The translations under genes and the position numbers were made by a program. Below, in pieces: positions 50,794 to 60,166 of a stretch of 64,000 nt of DNA. This stretch comes from Bacillota bacterium. Lineage in GTDB: Bacteria; Bacillota; Clostridia; Lachnospirales; Anaerotignaceae. The stretch lies in NCBI GenBank assembly GCA_017534115.1, contig JAFWDD010000029.1, positions 1 to 64,000 on the forward strand, in the 5' to 3' direction. The notes under the pieces are model-generated. The model worked only from the letters and a program-made list of their open reading frames with translations, did not search any database and was not told the DNA's origin. Every line of letters begins with the position of its first letter. Position 1 is the stretch's first letter.

Positions 50794-52275
50794 TTAAAGA
50801 AGTATGCAGATAAGTCCGCCCTTTCCTTCATTCACTATTTTATCCAGAGTTATGCCCAGCTTCGTCCGTACGTCTTCTGGTATGGAATAGACCTTCTGAT
50901 TTATGTTTTCGCTCACGATCGTACCCAAAGTTCTTCCGAATATGTTCAGATCCCAAAGCTTTTCCGGCGAATTTTCAAAATCTTTCAAAACATCCTCTAT
51001 AAAGGCCTGAGACTGCTCTTCCGTGCCGACAATAGGGCTTATTTCTGCTTTTACAGGCGATTTTATGAGATGAATCATGTCCCCCTGAGCCTTTATTTTC
51101 ACTCCATATTTCTGACCCTGTTTGTATACGGAAGGTCTTTCCAGCTTTACCTCCTCGAAACCTAAGGGAGAAACTATTCCGTATCCTTTTGTTTCCACTT
51201 CATTCAGCGCGTTTTCAACTTTTTCATACTTGTTTTTAAGCTCAGAAAACTTTTTGATTATGGATACAAGCGCATAGTCATCCTTTATATCCAGATCCAG
51301 CTCTTCACTTAGCACATCATAGAAAAGATTATCCTCTGTATCCGCATATATTTTCGCGCTGCCTTCACCAGAATCTATTCCTTCAACATAGGTCTTTTTT
51401 ATGTATGGGTTCTCCGAAAGAATCCCCGCAAGCTCTTTTATTCCGTTTAATTTATCAGTATTTTCCAGCATCTGTTTCAAAGTCTCAATAAGAGAAGCCT
51501 TGAGCCAGTGGCTGTCTTCAAGAGTGTCCGTCCATTTAGGGAAGTCTATATGTATTTCCTTTACGGGAAACTCATAAAGTATGTTCTCCATTATTCTGTT
51601 TATATCTTCAGTTTTCAGAGACGCCGCATTTACTGTCATTACATTTACATCATATTTTTCCGAAAGCTCCTGCCGCAGTTCTTCTGTTTCATCAGAATAC
51701 GCCTTAGCTGAATTCAGAAGTACAATAAAGGGCTTATTCAGGTTTTTAAGCTCGTTTATTACCCTTTCTTCCGCCTCTATGTAGTTTTCTCTGGGAATAT
51801 CGGAGATTGTTCCGTCTGTCGTGACCACGACGCCTATGGTGGAATGCTCAGAAATCACCTTTTCCGTTCCCTTCTCCGCCGCTTCCTTAAAGGACACAGG
51901 CTCTTTGTCCCAAGGGGTATTTATAAGCCGTGGCTCATCTCCTTCGAAGTCCCCTTCCGCTCCCTCAACCATATATCCTACGCAGTCTATCATCCTTACC
52001 TTTGCGTTTATATTGTCCCCAAAGCCGACTTCAACCGCCTCATTGGGCACAAATTTGGGCTCCGTAGTCATTACGGTTTTACCGTTGGCGCTCTGCGGCA
52101 GCTCATCCTTCGCTCTTTCCTTCGAATATGGATTTTCGATTTTGGGAATTACCAGCAAATCCATGAATTTCTTTATAAATGTGGACTTTCCGGTGCGGAC
52201 CGGTCCCACAACGCCTATGTATATATCTCCGCCCGTTCTTAACGCTATATCCTCATATATTGAAGTGCCTGACAT
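50794..52275 (-). CDS. spoIVA: Stage IV sporulation protein A
   Basis: A 493-residue ATPase that polymerises on the outer forespore membrane as the base layer of the spore coat. It starts with the typical SGTSIYEDIALRTGGDIYIGVVGPVRTGKST, Walker A at about 24-31, has MIDCVGYMVEGAEG and HSTIGVVVTTDGTISDIPRENY, and ends in the amphipathic GLICILL anchor needed for membrane targeting in relatives. The ATG at 52275 has AGGAGG seven bases upstream. A sigma-E-like promoter is seen at 52336-52365. This is the best proof that the organism forms endospores. Confidence 0.98.
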   Translation of the reverse strand: MSGTSIYEDIALRTGGDIYIGVVGPVRTGKSTFIKKFMDLLVIPKIENPYSKERAKDELPQSANGKTVMTTEPKFVPNEAVEVGFGDNINAKVRMIDCVGYMVEGAEGDFEGDEPRLINTPWDKEPVSFKEAAEKGTEKVISEHSTIGVVVTTDGTISDIPRENYIEAEERVINELKNLNKPFIVLLNSAKAYSDETEELRQELSEKYDVNVMTVNAASLKTEDINRIMENILYEFPVKEIHIDFPKWTDTLEDSHWLKASLIETLKQMLENTDKLNGIKELAGILSENPYIKKTYVEGIDSGEGSAKIYADTEDNLFYDVLSEELDLDIKDDYALVSIIKKFSELKNKYEKVENALNEVETKGYGIVSPLGFEEVKLERPSVYKQGQKYGVKIKAQGDMIHLIKSPVKAEISPIVGTEEQSQAFIEDVLKDFENSPEKLWDLNIFGRTLGTIVSENINQKVYSIPEDVRTKLGITLDKIVNEGKGGLICILL

Positions 52276-52335
52276 AAAATTCCTCCTGACAAGGGAATAT
52301 AATAAACTTCCCTTTTTGCAAAACATATTTTTTTA

Positions 52336-52365
52336 TTAATATGTATCTTTGGGATTATTTATGAC
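52336..52365 (-). promoter_or_regulatory. Sigma-E-like promoter of spoIVA
   Basis: Minus strand GTCATAAA (52358-52365), 14-base spacer, CATATTAA (52336-52343). Known sigma-E promoters read close to GTCATATT-N13/15-CATACAAT; the match is partial at both elements. Context (spoIVA is a mother-cell gene) supports it. Confidence 0.5.
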
Positions 52366-52390
52366 AGGTCATAACATAACGAAGTATTTT

Positions 52391-52422
52391 CAAATACAAA
52401 AAGCCGCCCCGAAGGACGGCTG
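52391..52422 (-). terminator. Terminator of the downstream DUF4190-like gene
   Basis: Minus strand AGCCGTCC, TTCG loop, GGGCGGCT, then TTTTGTATTTG. Confidence 0.85.
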
Positions 52423-52442
52423 TAAGTTTTCAAATTCTAAGA

Positions 52443-52709
52443 TTAATGAACAAGCGATATAATTGCTCCGCACGCAACAAGAACAAGCACAAGGACAATG
52501 ATACATAAAATAAGTCCTATCCATGAAAGCACTCTTCCCGCTTTTGCCATTCCGTTGTCATAACCGGATCTTTTAACAGATTTACCAAGATTTACACCAA
52601 TTATCGCAAGGATAATGCCGGCAATGGTACCCATTCCGGTAAAAATAAGAATGAGAGAAACTACTCCTAAAACCAATGATGCTATGGATTTTCCTTTTTG
52701 TTCTTCCAT
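52443..52709 (-). CDS. DUF4190-like two-helix membrane protein (copy 1)
   Basis: An 88-residue protein with two hydrophobic helices (about 9-35, LVLGVVSLILIFTGMGTIAGIILAIIG, and 60-82, WIGLILCIIVLVLVLVACG) joined by a basic loop LGKSVKRSGYDNGMAKAGRVLS. The ATG at 52709 has GAGGAGG upstream. Its neighbour at 52.9 kb is a clear paralog, so the pair arose by tandem duplication. Function unknown. Confidence 0.85.
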   Translation of the reverse strand: MEEQKGKSIASLVLGVVSLILIFTGMGTIAGIILAIIGVNLGKSVKRSGYDNGMAKAGRVLSWIGLILCIIVLVLVLVACGAIISLVH

Positions 52710-52894
52710 GAAAATACCTCCTCTTATTACTCCTTTAAATTGCACTTTCCTCATCCAGCTTCATTTTACAGAATTTGATATTATTGTCAATAATAAATTC
52801 AAATCTTAATAAATAATTAAAGTTTTTTACTGTTATATATAAGAATCATATTTAACATTTTATTTATTATATCATAAAAACCAGCGAATTTCCA

Positions 52895-52927
52895 ACAAAA
52901 AACAATCCCCCGAAATACACGGGGGAA
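52895..52927 (-). terminator. Terminator of the upstream DUF4190-like gene
   Basis: Minus strand CCCCCGTG...CGGGGG hairpin followed by ATTGTTTTTTG. Confidence 0.85.
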
Positions 52928-52940
52928 ATACGTTTTTAAA

Positions 52941-53207
52941 TTATCTTGCGGACATAAGTATTCCTATTCCGACAGCTACAAGAACAACTGCAATAATACA
53001 TAAAATAAGGCCTATCCAGCAAAGAACTCTTCCTACTTTTGCTTTTCCGTTATCAAAACCGGATTTTTTTACCTGCTTGCCGTATACAAGACCAACAATC
53101 GCAAGAATTATGCCGATGATAGAAAGAACTCCATTGGGAATAAACATAAATACAAGTGAAATTATACCAAATGTTAAACACATCGTCGATTTCTTTTCTA
53201 TATCCAT
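52941..53207 (-). CDS. DUF4190-like two-helix membrane protein (copy 2)
   Basis: An 88-residue paralog of the preceding entry with the same plan: helix (about 10-40), loop YGKQVKKSGFDNGKAKVGRVLC, helix WIGLILCIIAVVLVAVGIGI. The loop and the start of helix 2 are the most conserved part. Each copy has its own terminator, so the two are separate units. AGGAGG precedes the ATG. Function unknown. Confidence 0.85.
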   Translation of the reverse strand: MDIEKKSTMCLTFGIISLVFMFIPNGVLSIIGIILAIVGLVYGKQVKKSGFDNGKAKVGRVLCWIGLILCIIAVVLVAVGIGILMSAR

Positions 53208-53300
53208 GTGTAACCCTCCTTTCTTCTACTTAACCACTTATAACTTATATCTATATTTTTACATTTTTCTGAATAAATGTCAATATTTAAAAGACAGATA

Positions 53301-54014
53301 TCAATCCGAAAAAGCAAATGTAATAAACATAACGTCCTTTGCTCCGTTTTCAGAAAGAACCTTGGCACATTCATTTATTGTGGAGCCTGTCGTAAGAACA
53401 TCGTCTATAATCAGAATCCTCTTTCCCTTTATTTTATCCGCACCCATCGCTGCAAACGTGTCCTTTACATTCAGCTTTCTTTCATCTCCTGAAAGACGGC
53501 TCTGAGGCGTTGTATAAATTGTTTTCGCAAGAAGATCTTCACACGGCTTCCCGCATATTTCCGCGAATTGTTCCGCTATAAGCCTTGCCTGGTTATAGCC
53601 TCTTCTGCGCTCTTTTTCGGGAAACATGGGGACAAAGGTCACAATATCAAAATCTGATGAATCAAATTTCCCGCCGGACTGCATATAATCAAACATTATT
53701 TGAGCATAAGGCTTCACATTTATTCTTCCGCCGTAATATTTCAGATTATGCACGGAATTACGGACCTTGGAGAACGGAAATACCGCTAGTCCGCTTGTAA
53801 AATAATTTTCGCCTTCAGCGCATCCCATACACATGCCGTTTCGGGAAAAGCCGTCCCTGAGACTCCTTCCGCAGACTTTGCATCTTTCTTCCGAATCGGG
53901 GTTATTGTTTTTCCTGCAATCTCCGCAAATACAGCCCTTTGAGCCAAACTCAAGTATTTCTCCGCAAATCACGCATCTGTCCGGATAAATAAATTTCAGA
54001 ATATAATCTAACAT
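53301..54014 (-). CDS. ComF family protein
   Basis: A 237-residue protein with an N-terminal four-cysteine zinc motif (CVICGEILEFGSKGCICGDC and a second CKVCGRSL...CMGC pair) and a C-terminal phosphoribosyltransferase-type domain with the PRPP loop ILIIDDVLTTGSTINECAKVL. In Bacillus ComFC serves DNA uptake and transformation; in clostridia the role is less clear. It lies 31 bases after ytaF in the same direction. Confidence 0.93.
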   Translation of the reverse strand: MLDYILKFIYPDRCVICGEILEFGSKGCICGDCRKNNNPDSEERCKVCGRSLRDGFSRNGMCMGCAEGENYFTSGLAVFPFSKVRNSVHNLKYYGGRINVKPYAQIMFDYMQSGGKFDSSDFDIVTFVPMFPEKERRRGYNQARLIAEQFAEICGKPCEDLLAKTIYTTPQSRLSGDERKLNVKDTFAAMGADKIKGKRILIIDDVLTTGSTINECAKVLSENGAKDVMFITFAFSD

Positions 54015-54045
54015 ATAAGATCACCTGATTTATATTATAGCACTT

Positions 54046-54639
54046 TCAGATAAGTTTTCCACCTGTATTCAGTCCTGCAATTCCAATCAAAATCAGAACT
54101 CCTGCTGGCAAAAAATCTCTCCACAAGCAGTTTCCTTTTTGTGTATTGATTTTATTTCCGACGATATATCCCGCATACAGAAAAACTGTTTGAAAAACTG
54201 CCATTAAAACGGGAAGCAGACCTAAATCATTGAAAATCGCGGAAAGGCCGATTCCCGCTCCGAACGCGTCCGCAGACAAAGCCGCGGCAAGGAATATCCC
54301 CTCAACCATTTCTATTGAACCTGAATTATCCATATCACACATTTGGGGAGATTGAAATGCGTTTGCTTCTGTTTGTCTGCTTTTTTCATTTATTTTCTGA
54401 AACAACAGATATATTCCCAAAGCAATGAGTATGCCGGATCCAGTAAAAACCGTAAGCTTTTCAGGAATTATTCTGTCAATGGCTTTTCCCGCGAAAATCG
54501 AAAGCTTCAAAATCAGAAAGGTTATTCCGAAAACTACCGCGTAACACGATCCAGTGATTTTTGTACCTGCCATCCCGAAAGATATTCCAAGACCCAAGCC
54601 GTCTATGCTCAGCGCTATGCTCAGAAATATTTTGCCCAT
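54046..54639 (-). CDS. ytaF: Sporulation membrane protein YtaF (MntP-like)
   Basis: A 197-residue protein with six predicted helices in two repeats; each repeat carries the motif of the manganese-efflux MntP fold (SIALSIDGLGLGISFG near residue 8 and AAALSADAFGAGIGLSA near residue 117). The two Asp residues in helices 1 and 4 fit cation transport. YtaF is known as a sporulation-associated protein in Bacillus and clostridia. It is transcribed divergently from a Ca2+ ATPase, so both may serve cation loading of the developing spore; this link is inference. Confidence 0.9.
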   Translation of the reverse strand: MGKIFLSIALSIDGLGLGISFGMAGTKITGSCYAVVFGITFLILKLSIFAGKAIDRIIPEKLTVFTGSGILIALGIYLLFQKINEKSRQTEANAFQSPQMCDMDNSGSIEMVEGIFLAAALSADAFGAGIGLSAIFNDLGLLPVLMAVFQTVFLYAGYIVGNKINTQKGNCLWRDFLPAGVLILIGIAGLNTGGKLI

Positions 54640-54682
54640 GCTCTGACCTCATCGGATTTCGCTTATTCATACTATGCCGCCA

Positions 54683-54712
54683 GTCATATTTTGGCCACGG
54701 GACAAGTATAAT
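54683..54712 (+). promoter_or_regulatory. Sigma-E-like promoter of the Ca2+ ATPase gene
   Basis: GTCATATT (54683-54690), a full match to the sigma-E -35, then 14 bases and AGTATAAT (54705-54712), a 5 of 8 match to the -10. The embedded TATAAT could also serve sigma-A. Confidence 0.45.
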
Positions 54713-54743
54713 CTTATATAAAACCAATTTAAGGAGGATTTAT

Positions 54744-57386
54744 ATGTACTGGCACAGCCTTGGTATTGATGAAACGGCAAAAATGCTCGGCACGGACAAA
54801 AAGCTGGGATTGAGTGATCTACAGGCCGAAAAATCCCGTCAGAAGCATGGCGGAAACGTAATTATCGAAGAAACCAAACCCAAAGGATTCTTAAGCCGTT
54901 TTTTTGAACAGCTTCGGGATTTTATGGTAGTTGTCCTCATAACCGCCGCCGTTGTTTCATTTTTAGTATCCATAAAAAATGGGGAAGGTTCTTTTTACGA
55001 ACCCATAATCATCATTGCTATAATTGTTGTAAACGCAATAATAGGTGTAATTCAGCAGGAAAAAGCCGAAAATGCTCTGAATTCCATTAAAAAGCTTTCT
55101 GCTCCGACAGCCAGGGTCATTCGGAATGGAAAAATAAAGGAAATACCTTCTGAGGATGTAGTTGTCGGGGATTTGATTACTTTTGATGCCGGAAGCTACA
55201 TACCCGCAGACGGAAGAATTATTGAAGCAAACGGGCTGAAAACAGAGGAATCCTCCCTGACAGGCGAATCATTTCCGGCAGAAAAAAATACTGATATAAT
55301 ACACAAAAAAGAGCTTTCAACCGGTGATATAAAAAATATGGTGTTCGCATCGACATTTGTTTCGGCCGGCAACGGAACAGCCATTGTAACGGAAACAGGG
55401 AAAAATACGGAAGTCGGAAAAATCGCAGGACTTCTGAAAAATGATGACGAGACGGAAACTCCTCTTCAGAAACGACTTGGAAAAACAGGAAAACATTTAA
55501 GCGCCACTATACTTGTTTTCTGTGGAATAATCTTTATTCTTGGAATTTTAAGGCATCGGGATCCCTTCGATATGTTCATGACCTCCATAAGTCTTTCCGT
55601 TGCCGCAATACCGGAAGGCCTCCCAGCCATAATAACAATCGTCCTTGCCATCGGCACGCAAAGAATGTCCGCCAAAAACACAATAATCCGAAAGCTTCCT
55701 GCTGTGGAAACATTGGGTAGCGCTGATATTATCTGCTCGGATAAAACCGGCACTTTGACGCAAAACAAAATGACAGTTATAGAAGTACAGGACATATGCG
55801 GAAAAGAGTTGAGCACAGAAAAATCATCCGAAATACTTAAGTATATGGCGTTATGCTCTAATTCATCTTATTCTTCGGTAAAAATCACAGGTGAACCAAC
55901 GGAGAACGCTATTGTGGAAGCGGCTTTTAAATCAGAATGCGAAAAGCGCGAGTTTGACAAAAAGCATCCTCGAATTCTGGAAATTCCCTTTTCTTCGGAA
56001 ACGAAATACATGATAACCGTGAACAAAGCCGGCGGAAAATATGTTGCAATCATCAAAGGAGCTCCGGAAATTGTAATGGAAAAATGCGGATTTGTATTCA
56101 GGAATAAGGATACTCAGCCAATTTCGCCTTTGGATTTGTCAAGACTGGAAAGCATAAACTCAACCATGGCAAAAAAGGCGCTCAGGGTTATTGCTGCCGG
56201 TTTCAGGGAATTTGACGCTCCGCCGAACAAAAACACCTTGGTAAAATGTGCGGATTTTACTTTTTTGGGTTTTGCGGGACTTCAGGATCCGCCTCGTCCG
56301 GAAGCAGAAAGGTCCGTACAGATGTGTAAAAATGCAGGAATCATTCCTGTAATGATAACGGGCGACCACAAGCTGACGGCTCAGGCTATAGCAGAAAAAA
56401 TAGGAATATTTTCAGTAGGGGACAAAATTATAACCGGAGAAGAGCTCAACAGGCTCTCCGAAAAGGAATTTGAGGAAAATGTTGAGAAATACAGGGTTTT
56501 CGCCAGAGTATCGCCTCAGCATAAGGTAAAAATCGTTAAGGCTCTTCAGAAAAAGAACCACATTGTTGCTATGACAGGCGACGGAGTCAACGACGCTCCG
56601 GCTCTGAAGGCCGCTGACATCGGGTGCGCAATGGGCTTGAATGGAACGGACACGGCTAAAAACGCATCAGATATCATACTTATGGACGACAATTTCGCTA
56701 CCATTGTAGAAGCTATAAAAGAAGGCAGATGTATATTCTCAAATATTCGAAAAACAGTGCATTTTCTCTTGTCAAGCAACATTGGAGAGGTACTTACGAT
56801 TTTTGCCGCAATGCTTTTTGGATGGGTAACTCCCCTGCTTCCGATTCAGCTTCTCTGGGTTAATCTGGTAACGGATTCATTGCCCGCGATAGCTCTTGGG
56901 CTGGAACCTCCGGAGGAAAACATAATGTCACGACCGCCAGAAAAAAACAGCAGAAGTCTGTTCGAAAACGGCATGGGACTGAGAATTTTCGGGGAAGGAA
57001 TCATGATAGGAGTGCTGGCTCTCGCTGCATTCGGAATCGGACACATATTTTTCGATATATCTGAATCCTACGTCACCGGAAGAACTATGGCCTTTGCCGT
57101 TTTAAGCATTAGCCAGCTTTTCCATGCGTACAATATGCGCAGCGAGAAGTCGCTTTTCAGGATAAAGATCCTTTCAAACAGGCATTTGAACACTGCATTT
57201 ATAACAGGACTTATTCTGCAGATTGCTGTAATAACCGTTCCGTATCTGAACAAGGTATTCGGCATATGCTCTCTTGATATTTATCAATGGCTAATTGTGT
57301 TTATTTTGAGTTTTGCGCCAATTCCGGCAGTGGAAGCAGAAAAGCTTTTTACAGTCAAAACTTCAAAAATCAAAATCAACGCATAA
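54744..57386 (+). CDS. Calcium-transporting P-type ATPase
   Basis: An 880-residue P2-type ATPase that exports Ca2+. In order: cation-ATPase N-domain, two helices, actuator loop with TGES, helix 4 with PEGLPA (Ca2+ ligand region, AAIPEGLPAIITIVLA), phosphorylation motif DKTGTLT, nucleotide-binding KGAPE, MTGDGVNDAPALKAADIG hinge, and six C-terminal helices with WVNLVTDSLPAIALG. The ATG at 54744 follows AAGGAGG. Close in plan to the Bacillus YloB enzyme, which is reported to be made during sporulation, and placed divergently to ytaF. Monocistronic. Confidence 0.96.
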   Translation: MYWHSLGIDETAKMLGTDKKLGLSDLQAEKSRQKHGGNVIIEETKPKGFLSRFFEQLRDFMVVVLITAAVVSFLVSIKNGEGSFYEPIIIIAIIVVNAIIGVIQQEKAENALNSIKKLSAPTARVIRNGKIKEIPSEDVVVGDLITFDAGSYIPADGRIIEANGLKTEESSLTGESFPAEKNTDIIHKKELSTGDIKNMVFASTFVSAGNGTAIVTETGKNTEVGKIAGLLKNDDETETPLQKRLGKTGKHLSATILVFCGIIFILGILRHRDPFDMFMTSISLSVAAIPEGLPAIITIVLAIGTQRMSAKNTIIRKLPAVETLGSADIICSDKTGTLTQNKMTVIEVQDICGKELSTEKSSEILKYMALCSNSSYSSVKITGEPTENAIVEAAFKSECEKREFDKKHPRILEIPFSSETKYMITVNKAGGKYVAIIKGAPEIVMEKCGFVFRNKDTQPISPLDLSRLESINSTMAKKALRVIAAGFREFDAPPNKNTLVKCADFTFLGFAGLQDPPRPEAERSVQMCKNAGIIPVMITGDHKLTAQAIAEKIGIFSVGDKIITGEELNRLSEKEFEENVEKYRVFARVSPQHKVKIVKALQKKNHIVAMTGDGVNDAPALKAADIGCAMGLNGTDTAKNASDIILMDDNFATIVEAIKEGRCIFSNIRKTVHFLLSSNIGEVLTIFAAMLFGWVTPLLPIQLLWVNLVTDSLPAIALGLEPPEENIMSRPPEKNSRSLFENGMGLRIFGEGIMIGVLALAAFGIGHIFFDISESYVTGRTMAFAVLSISQLFHAYNMRSEKSLFRIKILSNRHLNTAFITGLILQIAVITVPYLNKVFGICSLDIYQWLIVFILSFAPIPAVEAEKLFTVKTSKIKINA

Positions 57387-57388
57387 CG

Positions 57389-57423
57389 CAAAAAGCACTC
57401 TCTTTTTCAAGAGAGTGCTTCTT
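57389..57423. terminator. Bidirectional terminator, Ca2+ ATPase / LOG protein
   Basis: AAGCACTCTCTT pairs with AAGAGAGTGCTT around TTTC, with an A run before and T-rich bases after. Confidence 0.9.
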
Positions 57424-57431
57424 CTGTCAAA

Positions 57432-58016
57432 TCACTTTTTATTAAAAAATTTATACTCGCCTATCTCATGCTTCTCTTCGTGATAGGTTTCCATGTATAA
57501 AACAACATCCTCGGCAGAATCGAAAACCTTAAAAAGCTCTCTGCATGCCGGTTTCATAAAGCCTTCGGATATGGCTTTTTCCAGAAACACAAGCATTTCA
57601 TCAAAATATCCGTTTATATTGAAAATGGATATAGCTTTTCCATGCAGACCAAGCTGTTTCGATGTAAGTATCTCGAAAAACTCCTCATATGTACCTATTC
57701 CGCCGGGCAGAACAACAAAGCCGTCCGACATATCTTCCATGACCTGCTTTCTCTCCCGCATAGTCTCCGTATATATAAGATCAGTACAGTTTTCAAAGAG
57801 GATGCCGTCAACATTGAAAAAATTTGGGGATACGCCGATAATTTTTCCGTTTTCGGAAAAAACGCCTCTGGCGGCGGCTCCCATAAGGCCGCTGGCTCCT
57901 CCGCCAAATATAAGGGCATGACCTCTTTGAGCCATTAGACTGCCCAGCTTTTCGACTTCCGTTTTATATATTTCGTTTATGTTTTCACTGGATGCGCCAT
58001 ACAAGCATAAATTCAT
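57432..58016 (-). CDS. LOG-family nucleoside monophosphate phosphoribohydrolase
   Basis: A 194-residue Rossmann-like protein (TIGR00730-type). GGGASGLMGAAARG and PGGIGTYEEFFE are the two motifs that form the active site in LONELY GUY enzymes, which split cytokinin or purine nucleotides into base and ribose phosphate. In bacteria the usual substrate is probably AMP or a related nucleotide. It precedes the 3' end of the MATE gene by 10 bases in the same direction, so likely co-transcribed from upstream. Confidence 0.93.
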   Translation of the reverse strand: MNLCLYGASSENINEIYKTEVEKLGSLMAQRGHALIFGGGASGLMGAAARGVFSENGKIIGVSPNFFNVDGILFENCTDLIYTETMRERKQVMEDMSDGFVVLPGGIGTYEEFFEILTSKQLGLHGKAISIFNINGYFDEMLVFLEKAISEGFMKPACRELFKVFDSAEDVVLYMETYHEEKHEIGEYKFFNKK

Positions 58017-58026
58017 AATGATTACC

Positions 58027-59373
58027 TCAAATTTCCAAAATCTTATGTTCTTTCATCTTTTTCCTTACATCAAAATAGAATATAAAGGTTGCAACTGTTG
58101 CTATGGTCCAGCCGTAATTCCATGCCGCCCAGATTCCGTTTGCGCCTTTTGCGGCAGAGAAAACATATGCGAGAATTACTCTCAGAATCAGGTCTATGAA
58201 TGTGGCTATCATGAAATATTTCATGGCTCCGGCGCCTCTGAGCACTCCGTCCACCATTACCTTTAATGATACTACAAAATAAAAAGGAGTAATAGTCCTC
58301 AAAAATATAATACCTGTATTCAGCGCCACACTGCTTTCTTCGTTCATGAAAAGCTTAAGCATTCCTTCCGCGTTGAAGAAAAGTATAAGAAAAAATGGCG
58401 CAGAAAGTATTATAGCCATAAGTATTCCGGATTTCAGGCCTTCGTGGACTCTGTCGAACTTTTTTGCTCCTATATTCTGGGATGTATAGTTGGACATTCC
58501 CGTTCCCATTGTCAGAAAACAGGCTATACCAAAGCCGTTTAGCTTTACTGCCGCCGAATATCCGGCTATAACCGATGAACCATATCCGTTTATAATGCTC
58601 TGGACAAATATATTTCCAACGGAAATGAAGCTCTGCTGAAGAATGCTGGGAACTGCTATCTGTCCTATCTTACTCAGCATATCCCGAGAGAATTTTTTAT
58701 ATTTCTCCTTTACTTCTATTGTTCGAAGCCTTCGGAATACTACCGCAAGGGCAAGGACGCAGGCTATTCCCTGAGCTATAAATGTGGCCCATGCTACTCC
58801 TGCGACACCCACATGCAGATTTTTTACAAAAACTATATCCAGATATACATTTCCCATGGATGAACCGATGAGAAAATACAGCGGCGTCATGGAATCGCCA
58901 AGAGATGTAAAAATTCCGGTGGATATATTGTATAAAAACAGAAATGTAAATCCCGCTACATATATTTTCAGATATATTGAACCGTCAGCAAAAATGTTGT
59001 CAGGCGTATTGATAAGCCTCATAAGGTCTGGTGTAAAAATTATACCGATAACACTCATTATTCCAGCAATTATCAGGGATGCCAGAACAGCCGTGGAAAT
59101 GGCGCTTTTCATGTTCGCGTATTTTTTCGCTCCGAAAAGTCTCGATATTACAACGGAACAGCCGACATTGAAGCCTACGGCCACAGCAAGAAAAATGAAT
59201 GTTATGGGAAAAGAAGCGCCTACTGCAGCAAGAGCCTCTTCACCCGCGTATTTTCCCGCAATCAGACTGTCTGCCATACTGTAGAACTGCTGGAACATTA
59301 CGCTTATAAACATAGGTATGGTAAATTTCCATAAAACTTTCTGGGGATTTCCTACCGTGAGATCTTTTGTCAT
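58027..59373 (-). CDS. MATE family efflux transporter
   Basis: A 448-residue membrane protein with 12 predicted helices in two homologous halves. It starts LTVGNPQKVLWKFTIPMFISVMFQQFYSMADSLIAGKYAGEEALAAVGAS, the typical NorM/DinF-like opening, and the second half has PSILQQSFISVGNIFVQ. It exports cationic drugs or metabolites by Na+ or H+ exchange. The ATG at 59373 with GAAGGAAG upstream is chosen over an in-frame ATG at 59409 that lacks a site. Followed closely by the LOG gene. Confidence 0.95.
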   Translation of the reverse strand: MTKDLTVGNPQKVLWKFTIPMFISVMFQQFYSMADSLIAGKYAGEEALAAVGASFPITFIFLAVAVGFNVGCSVVISRLFGAKKYANMKSAISTAVLASLIIAGIMSVIGIIFTPDLMRLINTPDNIFADGSIYLKIYVAGFTFLFLYNISTGIFTSLGDSMTPLYFLIGSSMGNVYLDIVFVKNLHVGVAGVAWATFIAQGIACVLALAVVFRRLRTIEVKEKYKKFSRDMLSKIGQIAVPSILQQSFISVGNIFVQSIINGYGSSVIAGYSAAVKLNGFGIACFLTMGTGMSNYTSQNIGAKKFDRVHEGLKSGILMAIILSAPFFLILFFNAEGMLKLFMNEESSVALNTGIIFLRTITPFYFVVSLKVMVDGVLRGAGAMKYFMIATFIDLILRVILAYVFSAAKGANGIWAAWNYGWTIATVATFIFYFDVRKKMKEHKILEI

Positions 59374-59586
59374 TTCAATTCTTCCTTCAAAAGTATTTGT
59401 ATTAATCATACTACTTTAAGAAGGAAAAATGAATATATGCACTAAATAAAATATTCTTGGAAAATCAATCACAAATGTACAATTTTTCACATTAAAACTT
59501 CAATTTTTTTTAATATCATGTAAAATTCACAGTACATATAATAAGCCTTCCCTCAACAGAAAGGCCCTTGATAATAAACTATATCA

Positions 59587-60132
59587 TTACTTTTTAAACT
59601 TTTCACCGTCAAGAAACTTTATGATCTTTGCCGGACTGCCTACAACCACAGCGTTGTCCGGAACATCCTTTGTCACGACAGAACCGGCGCCGACTACGGC
59701 GTTTTCGCCTATGGTTACTCCCGGAAGTATGGTCACATTTAGGCCTATCCATACATTTTTCTTTATATGTACAGGTTTGCAGGTCAATACTTCTCTTTCG
59801 TAAAAATCGTGATTATTTGTGGCGATTGTGCAGTTTAGAGAAATCATTGTATTATCCTCAATCACAAGACCTCCCGCGGACATACACTGGAAATTGTTCA
59901 TTATAACAACATTCTCGCCGATTTTTACGTTCTCTCCAAGGTTTACAAACACAGGCGGATTTACCGTGGAGCTTTCACCTATTGCGCCTTTGAAAAGCTC
60001 GGTCACAAGCTCCTTTACTTCCTGAGTGTACGGCATAGCATTATTGATCTTATGACAAATCTGTGCGCTTCTTAAGACTTCGTCCATTATTTCTTTGTTC
60101 GGTATTCTTAAATCTATTCTTACTTCTTCCAT
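59587..60132 (-). CDS. Sugar O-acetyltransferase (second copy type)
   Basis: A 181-residue hexapeptide-repeat acetyltransferase. It has FKGAIGESSTVNPPVFVNLGENVKIGENVVIMNNFQ, the catalytic His in ATNNHDFYE, and ends GAGSVVTKDVPDNAVVVGSPAKIIKFLDGE. Related to the 50.2-kb protein but with a different N-terminal domain, so not a recent duplicate. The ATG at 60132 has AAAGGAG upstream. It starts 34 bases after the SDR gene. Confidence 0.93.
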   Translation of the reverse strand: MEEVRIDLRIPNKEIMDEVLRSAQICHKINNAMPYTQEVKELVTELFKGAIGESSTVNPPVFVNLGENVKIGENVVIMNNFQCMSAGGLVIEDNTMISLNCTIATNNHDFYEREVLTCKPVHIKKNVWIGLNVTILPGVTIGENAVVGAGSVVTKDVPDNAVVVGSPAKIIKFLDGEKFKK

Positions 60133-60166
60133 AATTGTAAAATCTCCTTTCATGAGCAGGTTTTAA

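Noticed and set aside
54561-54743. Longer N-terminus for the Ca2+ ATPase starting at 54561
   Set aside because: It would read through the divergent ytaF gene and the promoter region; the ATG at 54744 has a strong AAGGAGG and gives the family's normal start.
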